Assembly: GCA_027972325.1 (NCBI GenBank)
Contig: JAPMOS010000026.1
Coordinates: 206,001-270,000, forward strand
Source of the DNA: Paratrimastix pyriformis
Lineage: Eukaryota; Preaxostyla; Paratrimastigidae
Direction: 5' to 3'
DNA: 64,000 nt
The position numbers were made by a program, and so were the translations under genes. Below, in pieces: positions 30,901 through 41,050 of the stretch. The notes under the pieces were generated by a model that made no database searches, was not told where the DNA came from, and worked only from the letters and a program-made list of their open reading frames with translations. Numbering within the stretch: position 1 is the stretch's first letter; every line of letters begins with the position of its first letter.

Positions 30901-33811
30901 CTACTTCGACGTAGAGCAGGATGGTTCCGTCCAGCTTCCGATCGAGTCCATCATCAAGCACATCGAACACATCATGGGTCGCGACAGCGTCACGTGCTAT
31001 TCGGCCTGTGGACCAGCAAAGCAAAGCTATCATCTCATCTGCAACCGTCTCGTATCGCGCAGGATGAACAAGATCGTTGCCGACTACCTCAAGACGAACT
31101 GCGGCTTCGAATGCATCGATGATGGAGTATACACGCGAGGCCACACAATGCGCTGCTTCACGCAGGACAAGATCGTTCGGTCAGCCATGGACCACCGTGT
31201 TGTGCGGCTTGATAGTGACCCAAACTGCGAACAGGTCACACTTGATCAGATTCTCGAGTCCCTAATCACGTATACCGTCAACGTTCCTGAGTTCGACGCT
31301 CAAGTGCTCAACTTCGCCGACCGTCTTATCGACGTGGAACCCATCATCTATCAGGCGAAGGCCGGCGAGTTCCCGAAAGCGTTGACCGACTACCTCACGG
31401 AGAAGTTTGGCGAGTACAAGGTGCAGGAAGCCAACAAAGGACGCATCCGCATCGTGCCGTCGAAGCCGTACGACTGTGAACTATGCAACAAGCGACACGT
31501 GAAGGACGGTGGATGGATCTCGCAAAGCTCAAGTCAATTCATATTCCACTGCTCGCGTTGCCACGACGACGACAAGGCGGTTACGTTCAAAGCCCACGCA
31601 AAGCTAACCTATCATCAGAAGCTTCAGCAACACAGCATCGCATGCGCCCCATTCCAGGCTGATCATCGCGCCGACGAATACATCACGTGCAACCCAACAG
31701 ATCGCCTCACCTGCATCAAAGCGCGCATGGGATCAGGCAAGACACAAAACCTGACGCGTATTCTGACGGTCGAGCAGCCGCAGTGTAGCGCAGTGATGAT
31801 TTCAGTCCGCCGTACGCTCGCCTTTGACTACATGAAGCGTTACACGTCACCAAACAGCCTTCCATTCGAATCCTATCTCGATCTCAAGGAACGCAGCATC
31901 TCGATCCATCAGCATCCTCGACTCATCATTCAAGTCGACAGCTTGGGACGTGTGGACATTAACAACTTGGGCACATCAATCTCCGGCAAACGCACCATCG
32001 AGTACCTTGTGCTTGATGAGATCGAAAGCCTACTCAACCAAGTCAAGAGCACCAACGATACCAAGATCGTACAGACACTCTGCGAACTGATGACGCATGC
32101 CGAACACGTTGTCGCAATGGATGGCCTGCTGCAGGACTCAACCGTGAAGCTACTTGAATCGATGATGTCGTCCTACGGTCCGCGGAAGCCTGTTCGGGCC
32201 ACGCGCATCGACTTCAACAAGGATATGCCTGCGTACAACGTCAAGTTCATCCAGGCGTCGTTCCGCGATAGCAAGGAGAATCGCGGCCTAACCTACCTCA
32301 CCGGATCCATTCTGAAGCTGCTGCAACAGGATAAGCGCGTAGCCTGCTTCATCTCTGGCCGTAACATCATGGAATCCATCCGTCAGTACGTACAGGATGC
32401 GCTTCCCAACATCCACATCGTGACCTTCAGCGGCAAGGATAACGAGATGCACCAGCGTGGCGACGAGTACGTCAGCCACTTCGCACAGAAGCGTCAGATC
32501 ATCTCCGGCGACGTTGGCCGCTATCTCGTAGAAAACGACACCCGACTCCTGATGTACACGAGCACGATCACGGCTGGTGTCGACATCAACATCGACCACT
32601 TCGACACGTTCGTCCATCTCATCAACAGCAATATGAGTCCCATCGAGACGGCGCAAGCCATTTTCCGCGTTCGCCGCTACAGGATGAACGAGGGTCTCAT
32701 TGTATATCAACACAACAAGTGTGAGGTCAAGACTCAGACGCTAGAACAGATCTTCTCACTCGGCAATACGGTCGAACACGCCTTCTTCGATGGCCGCTGC
32801 GACTGGACAGTTCCGCAGCAAGTGCTAACTATGCTCGATGCGCGCAACAACGAACTGATGACCAACGCGTTACCGTTCATTGTGCAGACGCTGAAGCACC
32901 ACAACTACAATCTCCAGTTCGCAGAGATGAACGCGCCAGAGATCGATAAGGTTGACCTGTTCCGTCCAGACATGAGTGGCAAGATCATCGCGCTGTTGGG
33001 CTGGACGATGACTGAAGACAACCGCTGGCACCGAACGGTAGATCACTGGGTTCCTACACCTGATGAAGCTGCGGAACTCGGGAAGAAGAACAACACGGCG
33101 TACCTTATGACCGTTCACGACCCACTGTTCGAGGAGAAGAACGCCTGGCGTGAAATGACGAACGATCTAGGCATGGATGTCGAACAGGGTATCAACGTTC
33201 TCCCCAATGACGTCATCGTCTATCATCACAAAGCAACACGTAACATGTACCACAAGATGATCAAGGCGCAAGCAGAGAATGGAAGCGTCACGCGAGGCGT
33301 AGAGATGCTGCGACATGCACACGATAAGTGTACGAGAGCAGATACGATCACTTCGCTGCCTGCGACCGTGCCACGTCCTGATATCGACGTGCAGCTGAGG
33401 AAGGTGGAAGCTGTGGTCGCGGAACAAGGAAAGACTGAGAGGGCGGTCGCGAATGCGGGGCTGGCTACTCGAGGCGCGGCATCAATCATTCCACAAATCG
33501 ACCGCAGAATCGTCTTGACCGTTGCGAAAGAGGTCATCGATACTGTCCGTGCACGCGATTCGACACTCGTGTTCAGCGCAGAGGAAGCTTTCCAGTCGCC
33601 GTCCGCCGCAGCTACGCAAGCAGTACTCGAGCGCCACAAAGATGAACTGAAGGCAGTCCGCTTCATCACGAAATTCGATGCAGCCAAGTGCCACGAGCTA
33701 GTCTACAACCTAATGAACGCCGCTGGCCACCCGATTGCGAAGTGGACAACGAGTCGGAAGCAAGTGGACGGAGCTCGCGCACGCGTCTACACGCTTCAAC
33801 TCGACGTGTAA
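27953..33811 (+). CDS. fused family B DNA polymerase - primase - SF2 origin-binding-type helicase
   Basis: A 1952-residue open frame. Exonuclease motif I is DIETYS (about residue 198). Polymerase motif A is DFAGLYPSMM (about 509), motif B MVNSLYGLLG (about 635) and motif C IDTDS (about 684). A primase-like part follows with DCDIHKAYFDVE (about 975), then CYSACGPAKQSYHLIC and MRCFTQD, and a CxxC...CxxC zinc site (about 1175-1205), as in UL52/AEP primases. The last third is an SF2 helicase: Walker A ARMGSGKT (about 1258), DEIES box (about 1353), TSTITAGVDIN and QAIFRVRR (motif VI), most like herpesvirus UL9-type origin-binding helicases. One protein thus holds three replication activities. It looks whole. 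Confidence 0.78.
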   Translation: MQFTQCFENAVSKFAPEFFAESFTFVGKRVCQVGDLAARVAAMTQEKEYKNLMNIVEAHYATWCLEHGKIPATLALPPYTPPPPPRVDTTEEVMGCAVQDGETSQRQLHNEVAKLASMNASEIVGFPHQYRNALVFANNFYFVHADGTIEHRDKIRFVPALQRDDCFCAVKPRHVLEKAINEFDLHFNIGDIAMIGYDIETYSPNRGVPSHKDAQARISMICTVYRLGSTTEKHAFIWDPRPLDPAKIPSCVTVHREVTEAGMCCAFISWVREKAAVGEVILTGWNASQQAYRAEGDSRSFEPLGYDYPWIAARSGAVAKEQSAWPFKNCDRATCYSSLFGLHVHMVDMQCWVKSQYRPADAPDNFKLDTVLAAMKLPLKQRHGMSYELMNCIMINSDFADEDQTHCFENIIRYCVYDAEAVLDVAEAHDYMSKLNCFIEATGITLSAYIMYTQASWGMTKLARAAWNLRDNVTLKWNYGQVAEKNGKYKGAINWSEDDYFADSPCVMFDFAGLYPSMMRAYCISPFSIIGSFDSLDEVFSASHTPQNTTYVHNATEAEIAEYNKSIEGQANPLRLFREDIIKTYTAFSVLQNDPFIKTVDYFVNARADHKKQLKAAKTQHEAKYHDTMQWCFKIMVNSLYGLLGSPYACYMFNEMCAAAVTSAARDAIVRASGIIASYGKRLFIDTDSTAVQLAPEHMPPILAFKTKEDVASYNAWSSALQNEINGKLRESYSVSRYFPTERLPYISFAFEAAFTRALFAKRKTYCEMKIIPALNAEPEFAFRGCQFTVQTAYVRDRTLTLIQHLIHLSHGEQVLCLAKFFETEMRNVKESPLLYARKQKLQNKDQKAFYLKQNYPEQVRDKEVCLIIRTVTPEKKTSAAWAPIDEDYLPRNIDYIEAINNAYTGNISRYFPIWRRIVPKSVALVEKGGELLDRSDLMFRVETIGGGQKMRNASTDELLDLFLSKRDSRTVHEIIDCDIHKAYFDVEQDGSVQLPIESIIKHIEHIMGRDSVTCYSACGPAKQSYHLICNRLVSRRMNKIVADYLKTNCGFECIDDGVYTRGHTMRCFTQDKIVRSAMDHRVVRLDSDPNCEQVTLDQILESLITYTVNVPEFDAQVLNFADRLIDVEPIIYQAKAGEFPKALTDYLTEKFGEYKVQEANKGRIRIVPSKPYDCELCNKRHVKDGGWISQSSSQFIFHCSRCHDDDKAVTFKAHAKLTYHQKLQQHSIACAPFQADHRADEYITCNPTDRLTCIKARMGSGKTQNLTRILTVEQPQCSAVMISVRRTLAFDYMKRYTSPNSLPFESYLDLKERSISIHQHPRLIIQVDSLGRVDINNLGTSISGKRTIEYLVLDEIESLLNQVKSTNDTKIVQTLCELMTHAEHVVAMDGLLQDSTVKLLESMMSSYGPRKPVRATRIDFNKDMPAYNVKFIQASFRDSKENRGLTYLTGSILKLLQQDKRVACFISGRNIMESIRQYVQDALPNIHIVTFSGKDNEMHQRGDEYVSHFAQKRQIISGDVGRYLVENDTRLLMYTSTITAGVDINIDHFDTFVHLINSNMSPIETAQAIFRVRRYRMNEGLIVYQHNKCEVKTQTLEQIFSLGNTVEHAFFDGRCDWTVPQQVLTMLDARNNELMTNALPFIVQTLKHHNYNLQFAEMNAPEIDKVDLFRPDMSGKIIALLGWTMTEDNRWHRTVDHWVPTPDEAAELGKKNNTAYLMTVHDPLFEEKNAWREMTNDLGMDVEQGINVLPNDVIVYHHKATRNMYHKMIKAQAENGSVTRGVEMLRHAHDKCTRADTITSLPATVPRPDIDVQLRKVEAVVAEQGKTERAVANAGLATRGAASIIPQIDRRIVLTVAKEVIDTVRARDSTLVFSAEEAFQSPSAAATQAVLERHKDELKAVRFITKFDAAKCHELVYNLMNAAGHPIAKWTTSRKQVDGARARVYTLQLDV

Positions 33812-33963
33812 GTGGCCACCGGCTCCCAAGCGACGATCGGGCCTCAGCTACATTCAAAACACAAGTGGCCACCTGCTCCCCAGATGTAAGTGGCCACCGG
33901 CTCCCAAGCGACGATCGGGCCTCAGCTACATTCAAAACACAAGTGGCCACCTGCTCCCCAGAT
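33808..33963 (+). repeat. 78-bp tandem repeat after the B1 replication gene
   Basis: Two adjacent 78-bp units begin at 33808 and 33886 (GTAAGTGGCCACCGGCTCCC...), with the start of a third at 33964. The first unit overlaps the stop codon of the replication gene. Each unit contains two GTGGCCAC palindromes about 53 bp apart. The units are nearly identical, so the duplication is recent or maintained. Confidence 0.9.
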
Positions 33964-34382
33964 GTAAGTGGCCACCTACCCCAAAAGCAGGTGGCCACTT
34001 TTGGACCTGCCGCCAAACGTCCGGGACCCCCCTAAGTGCTCTTGGAGACCATCCGCGACTGCACTTGCCCGATTTTGGACCCCTTTTCAAGCGTAGTAGG
34101 GGGGTCTATCTCAAATCGGAGATGGCTCGCCAGACTATATATCTACTTAGTTGTCTTGTGCTTTCTGGCCACGTGGGAAGTCTGGAGATGGCTTGTCCTC
34201 TTCTGCTGGCCACCTGGGAAGTCCTTTGTGTTTCTGCTATCCCAACAGGGGAGTGGTCCAGATTCAGTGTAGTCGCCTTGTGTTCATCGTTTGGTGGCGG
34301 CACGGAATCGCGGAATGCAGGTGGCCACCGGCTCGCGAAACGTAGCTGGGGTGGTGGCAGCAATACGGGTGCCGGTGGCCAC
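33812..34382. repeat. GTGGCCAC octamer array
   Basis: Eight exact GTGGCCAC palindromes occur at 33812, 33865, 33890, 33943, 33968, 33991, 34321 and 34375. Near-matches (CTGGCCAC) lie at about 34166 and 34206. None of the GTGTGCAC words of the opposite array is present here. An array of one palindromic octamer beside a gene for an origin-binding-type helicase suggests replication initiator sites. This is inference. Confidence 0.72.
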
Positions 34383-34731
34383 CCGCTTTCTTTTTTTGAT
34401 CTCGATCGCGCGGGAAAACTCGGGGTGTCGCGCGACTTCCAAATTTATGTGATCCGGCGAAGACTGAGAAAACGCGGCAAATAAGCAATCGGGAAAATCC
34501 AAGAGTCGCGGCCACCCCCCCCCCCCATCCCCCATCCCCATCCCCCATCCCCCATCCCCCATCCCCATCCCCACACCCAATTATAAAAAACAGCTGTTTT
34601 TATAATTGGGTGGGTGGGTGGGTGGTGGTGTGGGTGGGTGGGTGGTGGGTGGCGCGGTATTGATTTTTACCCGAAGTCGTGCGATCAAAAAAATCCGAGA
34701 GTCACTCACACGCACTTTTCTCTGTACCCGA
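34383..34731. other. central spacer between B1 and B2 with C-rich and G-rich tracts
   Basis: No gene is supported. 34512-34576 is almost pure C with single A/AT interruptions (CCCCCAT units). 34608-34654 is G-rich (GGGT and GGT units). Between them is the AT palindrome. The two tracts are opposite in strand sense, as if mirrored around the palindrome. G-rich tracts like these can form four-stranded structures. Length differences in such tracts are also common assembly errors. Confidence 0.6.
34574..34612. repeat. central AT palindrome
   Basis: Arms CACCCAATTATAAAAA and TTTTTATAATTGGGTG surround the core CAGCTG, with one extra A on the left arm; about 19 bp per arm. It sits at the point where the two element ends meet. 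It has the form of a joined-terminus or hairpin-resolution site. Elsewhere it would pass as a rho-independent-like hairpin, but it is not placed after a gene. Confidence 0.8.
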
Positions 34732-35197
34732 GTGCACACGTGCTTTTGATCGATGCCGCGCTCCTAAATATGCCTCTGACCACGTGTGCACTTCCTTTCC
34801 AGCGCACACCCGTTTCACATCCGCCCAAACCCCACGATAGCACTCCTGTATCGAACCTTGCCCATTCCCCTGTTGGGATAGCAGAAACACAAACACTAGA
34901 CTTTGCACACGTGCAAGACAAGAGAATGTATATATATAGTATAGGCGGCTGTCGCTTTTTTTAGTTAGGGCCTCTAACTATGCCTCCCGCAGGTGTGCAC
35001 TCGCCCCAAATTTCTCACTGGATGCTTGGGAGCCATACCTAGGAGCTCTGGACCGAGCGGAGTCGTGAAGAGAAGTGCACACGTGGGTTTAGGGGGCACG
35101 TGTGCACTCACCGGAGGCATACTTAGGAGCTCTAGGACGTAAGGTCCTGGGGAGGAGGGGGTAGAGGCTGGAGGATGGGGTTTGAGGAGGTGTGCAC
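34732..35197. repeat. GTGTGCAC / GTGCACAC octamer array
   Basis: Six exact copies (either strand) begin at 34732, 34784, 34993, 35075, 35100 and 35190; partial versions lie at about 34803, 34915 and 35229. Several are followed by an ATA(C/T)(T/C)TAGGAGC(T) word. The last copy ends one base outside the stop of the B2 replication gene. This array has the position for B2 that the GTGGCCAC array has for B1, but a different word. Confidence 0.7.
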
Positions 35198-35198
35198 T

Positions 35199-38100
35199 CT
35201 AGTCATCGAGATGAAGTGTGTAGAGGCGTGCACGTGTACCACTCACTTGTTTCTGTGATGATGACCACTTCGCGATCGGATGTCCAGCGTTGTTCATGAG
35301 GTTGTAGACGATCTCGTGGCACTTGTTCGAGTCGAAATTCCCAACGACATGAGTTGCCTTGAGCTCATCTTTATGAGCTTCCAGCACTGCTTGCACTGCA
35401 GTTGCCGACTCTGACTGGAAGGTCTCGTCCTTGCTGAAGACGAGTGTCGTATCAGTTGCACGCGCCGTATCGATGACCTCTTTCGCGATAGTCAGCACCA
35501 CGCTGCGATCGATCTGGGGGATGATTGATGCCGCGCCTCGCGTCTGAAGACCTGCTCTTGCGACAGTTCTTTCCGTCTTACCTTGTTCCTTCACGGCAGC
35601 TTCTACCTTCTTCAACTGTACATCGATGTTAGGACGTTGAATGGTTACAGGAAGCGTGGTGATGGTTTCAGCTCTCGTGCACTTATCGTGAGCATGCCGC
35701 AGCAACTCAACTCCGCGACTCACGGTTCCACTCTCAACTTGTGCCTTGATCATCTTGTGGTACATGCCGCGCGTCTCCTTGTGATGGTATATGATCACGT
35801 CACTCGGAAGCACGTCAATACCGCTCTCGATACTCATACCGAGGTCCTTCACCATCTCGCACCATGCATTCTTCTCCTCGAACAGCGGATCATGCACGGT
35901 CATGAGATACGCCGTGTTGTTCTTCTTGCCAAGTTGCAAGGTCTCGTCGGATGTGGGCATCCAATGCTCTGCAGCGCGTTGCCACCGGCCTTCTGCATCC
36001 GTAGTCCATCCAAGCAACTCGATGATCTTGCCGCTCATGTCTGGGCGCCAGAGCTCAACTGCCTCTAGCGTTGGCTTGTTCATCTCAGCGAATGAGAGGT
36101 TGTAGTTGTGTTGCTTTAGCACCTGAACGATGAAGGGAAGCGCCTTGTTCATCAATTCACTGTTGCGTGCGTCAAGCATAGCCAATACCTGCTGCGGAAT
36201 GGTCCAATCGCAACGACCATCGAAGAAGGCGTGCTCAGTCGTGTTGCCCAGTGAGAGGATCTGCTCAAGCGTCTGAGTCTTGATGTCGCACTTGCTATGC
36301 TGGTACACAATCAGGCCTTCGTGCATCTTGAAGCGGCGGACACGGAATATGGCTTGTGCGGTTTCGATGGGGCTCATGTTGCTGTTGATGAGGTGAATGA
36401 ACGTGTCGAAGTGATCTACGTTGATGTCCACACCTGCCGTGATGGTGCTCGTGTACATGAAGAGGCGCGTGTCGCTATCCACCAGATACTTGCCTATGTC
36501 GTTGGAGATGATCTCACGCTTCTGTGCGAAGTGGCTGACGTACTCGTCCCCTTTCTTGTGCATCTCGTTGTCTTTACCGCTGAAGGTCACCACGTTGATG
36601 CCCGGAAGTGCCTTCTGTACATACTGGCGGATTGATTCCATGATGTTACGGCCAGAGATGAAACAGGCAACGCGCTTCTCCTGTTGCAGCAGATTCATGA
36701 TAGATTCGGTGAGGAAGGTGAGTCCGCCGTTATCTTTGCTCTCACGCAACGTTGCTTGTACGAACTTGACGTCGTAAGCAGGCATATCCTTGTTGAAGTT
36801 GATGCGAGTGGCGCATACTTGCTGGCGCGGTCCGTAAGACGACATCATGTCCTCAAGTAGTCTTACAGTCGAGTCCTGCAGCAAGCCATCCATAGCCACG
36901 ACATGCTCAGCGTGCGTCATCAACTCGCAGAGTGTTTGCACGATCTTTGTATCATTAGTGCTCTTGACCTGGTTGAGCAAGCTCTCAATCTCATCCAAAA
37001 TAAGGTACTCAATCGTCCGCTTTCCCGATACGGAGGAGCCAAGATCGTTAACGTCAAGGCGTCCAAGGCTGTCCACTTGAATGATGAGACGGGGATGCTG
37101 ATGGATGGAGAGCTGACGTGATGTGAGGTCGAGATAGGATTCAAATGGGAGGCTGTTCGACGACGTGTAACGCTTCATGTAATCAAAAGCCAGTGTGCGG
37201 CGAACTGAGACCATCACTGCGCTGCATTGCGGCTGCTCTACTGTGAGGATACGAGCGAGATTCTGAGTCTTGCCTGAGCCCATGCGAGCTTTGATACAGG
37301 TGAGGCGATCAGTTGGATTGCAGGTGAGATACTCGTCTGCTCGATGGTCAGCTTGAAAGGCAGGGCACGCTTCGCTGTGCTGCAGCAGCTTCTGGTGGTA
37401 GCTCAGCTTGGCGTGAATCTTGAACGTTGCGGTCTTATCGTCGTCATGGCATCGCGAGCAGTGGAAGGTGAACTGGCTAGAGCTTTGCGAGACCCATCCG
37501 CCATCCTTTGTATGCATCCGGTTGCAGAGTTCACACATGTAGGGCTTCGTCGGCACGATACGAACCCGTCCCTTGTTAGCTTCTTGTACCTTGTAGTCTC
37601 CAAACTTCTCCGTGAGGTAATCGGTCAACGCTTTCGGGAACTCAGCTGCTTGTGCCTGGTAGATGATGGGTTCCACTTCGATGAGGCGATCGCTGAAGTT
37701 GAGCACTTGAGAGTTGAACTCTGGAACGTTGACGGTATAGGTGATGAGTGACGTGAGAATCTGGTCAAGCGTCACCTGTTCACAATTGGGGTCACTCTCC
37801 AGCCGCACCACACGGCCATCCATCACCGTCTTAACGATCTTATCTTGTGTGAAGCAGCGCATGGTGTGGCCACGCCGTCATCAATGCAGTCGAATCCGCA
37901 GTTATCCTTAAGATAGCCAGCGACAATCTTGTTCATGCAGCGTGAGACGACGCAGTTGCAGATGAGATGATAACTTTGCTTTGCGGGACCGCAGGCGCTG
38001 TAGCAAGTGACGCAGTCGTGACCTAGGACGTGCTCGACGTGACGGATGATGGAATCAATGGGCAACATCTCAGTTCCCTCTCGTTCAACATCGAAGTATG

Positions 38101-40968
38101 CCTTGTGAGTGTCGCAGTCGATGATCTCGTGGACAGTGCGACTGTCGCGCTTGGATAGGAACAGTTCAAGCAGCTCGTCCGTCACCGCATTGCGCATCTT
38201 CTGGCGCCCGTCACACGACTCGATACGGAACATGAGCTCGGTGCGGTCAAGTGTACGCGCTGTTGAGGGACTCGCCGTAATCGATGTTGCGGGGCGTGTA
38301 ATCTTCGCCAATGGGAGCCCAGGCGGCACTTGTCTTCTTGCCTGTCGTAACGGTACGGATGATTGAGCACACCTCCTTGTCGCGCACCTGTTCAGGATAG
38401 TTTTGTTTGAGGAAGGCAACCTTTTGGTCCTTGTTTTTTAGCTTTTGTTTGCGTGCGTACAGCAGCGGCTCTTGCTTAACATTCCGCATCTCGCCGTCGA
38501 AGAATTTAGCGAGGCAAAGCACCTGATCCTCATGCGTCAGGTGAATCAGCCGTTGAAGGAGGGTTAGCGTGCGATCGCGGACGTATGCAGTCTGTACAGC
38601 GAACTGGCAACCGCGGAATGAAAACTCGGGCTCGACGTTGGGTGCCGGAATGATCTTCATCTCGCAGTACGTCTTACGCTTCGCGAAGAGAGCACGAGTG
38701 AAGGCGGCCTCGAATGCAAACGAGATGTAGGGGAGCTTCTCAGCCGGGAAGTAGCGCGATACAGAGTAGCTTTCACGCAGCTTTCCGTTGATCTCGGTTT
38801 GAAGTGCGCTTGACCATGTGTTGAAGGTCGCGACGTCCTCTTTAGTGACAAGAGACAGCGCCGGGGGCATGTGTTCAGGTGCGAGTTGAACGGCAGTGGA
38901 GTCGGTGTCGATGAACAGACGCTTGCCGTAAGTGGAGATGATGCCGCTTGCCCGAACGATTGCGTCACGCGCCGCAGAGGTCACAGCTGCTGCGCACATC
39001 TCATTGAACATGTAGCATGCGTAAGGCGAGCCCAACAGTCCGTAAAGGCTGTTAACCATGATCTTGAAGCACCACTGCATCGTGTCGTGATACTTGGCTT
39101 CGTGTTGCGTTTTGGCGGACTTGAGTTGCTTCTTGTGTTCGGCACGTGCATTGACGAAGTAGTCTACCGTCTTGATGAAGGGATCGTTTGGGAGGATGGC
39201 GAACGCTGTATAAGTGCCGATGATGTCTTCACGGAAGAGGCGCAATGGGTTGGATTGAGATTCAATGGACTTGTTGTACTCTTCAATCTCGGCTTCTGTA
39301 GCGTTGCGGACGTATGTGGTGTTGGCTGGCGTGCGCTGCCCCGTGAACACCTGATCCAGTGACGGGAAGCTGCCGATGATGGAGAAGGGTGAGATGCAGT
39401 AGGCGCGCATGATTGATGGATACAAGCCAGCAAAGTCAAACATCACGCAGAGGCTATTAGCAAAGTAGTCGTCTTCAGACCAGTTGATTGCCCCCTTATA
39501 CTTGCCATTCTTCTCGCCAACCTGCCCATAGTTCCACTTCAGCTTCACGTAAGCGCGGAGATCCCAGGCCATGCGAGCCAGCTTGGTCATGCCCCAAGAC
39601 GCTTGAGTGTACATGATGTATGCTGATAGAGGGATGCCCGTTGCCTCAATGAAGCAGCGCAATTTGCTCATATAGTCGTGCGCCTCAGCCACGTCAAGCA
39701 CCGCCTCTGCATCGTAGACACAGTACCGGATAATGTTTTCAAAGCAGTGTGTCGCGTCGCCGTCAGCAAACCCGGAGTCCATCATGATGCTGTTCATCAA
39801 CGCGTACGACATGCCGTGCCGCTGCTTGAGAGGGAGCTTCATCGCCGCTAGCACGGTGTCCAGTCCGAAGTTATGGGGTGCATCGGCCGGACGGTACTGG
39901 CTCTTAACCCAGCAATGCATGTCGACCATGTGGACGTGGAGCCCAAAGAGCGAGCTATAGCATGTGGCGCGATCGCATCCCTTGTACGGCCAGGCAGATT
40001 GCTCCCTAGCAACGGCGCCACAACGTGCCGCGATCCAGGGATAATCGTAACCAAGTGGCTCGAAGCTGCGCGTCTCACTCTCTGAGCGATAGGCCTGCTG
40101 ACTCGCGTTCCATCCTGAGTATCACTTCGCTGATGGCCGCCTTCTCCCGAACCCAGCTGATGAATGCACAGCACATACCAACTTCGGTCACTTCCCGGTG
40201 TACGGTCACACAGGCAGGAATCTTGGCCGCGTCGATTGGGCGCGCATCCCAGATGAATGCATGCTTCTCCGTGGTGGAACCGAGGCGATAAATGGTGCAG
40301 ATCATGCCAATGCGAGCCTGCTGGTCGTTCGGCTTCGGTACGCCAGGGTTGGGCGAGTACGTCTCGATATCGTAGCCGATCATGGCAATGTCGCCGGCGT
40401 CGAGATTGAGATTGAACTCATTGATGGCCTTCTCGAGAACATAACGCGGCTTTTCTGCCCGGAAGCATTCATCACACTGAAGCTCAGGCCTGAAGTGGAT
40501 CTTATCGCGGAGCTCGATGGTCCCGTCAGTGCGGATGAAGTAAAAGTTGTTGGCGAAGACGAGAGCATTGCGATACTGGTGCGGAAAGCCCATCACTTCA
40601 CTGGCGTTCACTGCCGATAGCTTGGCCACTTCGTTGTGTAAGTGACGCTGGCTTACATCGATATCTTCGACAACACAACCCATCGGTTCCTCCGTGGTGT
40701 CAACTTGAGGTGGTGACGGCGGTGTGTACGGTGCTATGGCGAGCTCGGCCGGAATCGTGCCATGTTCCAGACACCAGGTCGCATATCGCGCCTCGATGAT
40801 ATTGATCAGGTTCTTGTACGCCTTCTCATCATTCACGGCGGCCACTCGTGAAGCAAGGTCGTGAACCCGGCACAGTCTCTTTCCCACGAACGCAAGCGAC
40901 TCTTCGCAGAACTCAGGGGCTAACTTTGAGACAAGATTTGTAAAGCGTTGGGCGAACTGCACAGACAT
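35199..40968 (-). pseudogene. decayed PolB-primase-helicase gene of B2
   Basis: Matches the 1952-residue protein of B1 along its whole length in the same order: DIETYS exonuclease, DFAGLYPSIM, MVNSLYGLLG and IDTDS polymerase boxes, the primase-like part with the cysteine-rich site, and the helicase with ARMGSGKT and LILDEIES. The likely start is the ATG at 40968 (MSVQFAQRF), 68 bp after an ATTTTTT motif, matching the B1 layout. About three breaks. Conservation across both copies supports the fusion being ancestral to the family. Confidence 0.75.
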
Positions 40969-41050
40969 TTTAGGGGGCACAATACAAGTTCTTTCCGAGG
41001 AAACCTGGAAAGTCCTCCCTTTTATAGGTAAAAAATCAGTATACTTCGGT

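Larger units (their letters stand above)
21114..34592 (+). mobile_element. virus-like element B1 with fused replication protein
   Basis: GC-richer than element A. It carries, all on the plus strand, fibre, fibre partner, an unknown protein, a tyrosine recombinase and a PolB-primase-helicase protein. No capsid or packaging gene is seen in the window. Its left side starts inside the fibre gene exactly where element A ends, so A (or its relative) inserted there. The right limit is placed at the centre of a palindrome at 34592. The recombinase and perhaps the fibre have about one break each; the replication gene looks whole. Confidence 0.6.

Noticed and set aside
27953-33811. Herpesvirus integration suggested by UL9-like helicase motifs
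   Set aside because: No other herpesvirus genes are present; fibre and tyrosine recombinase point to a Polinton-like or related element.
33808-34382. CRISPR-like array
   Set aside because: The units are tandem 78-bp copies and scattered octamers without equal repeats and unique spacers; the setting is eukaryotic.
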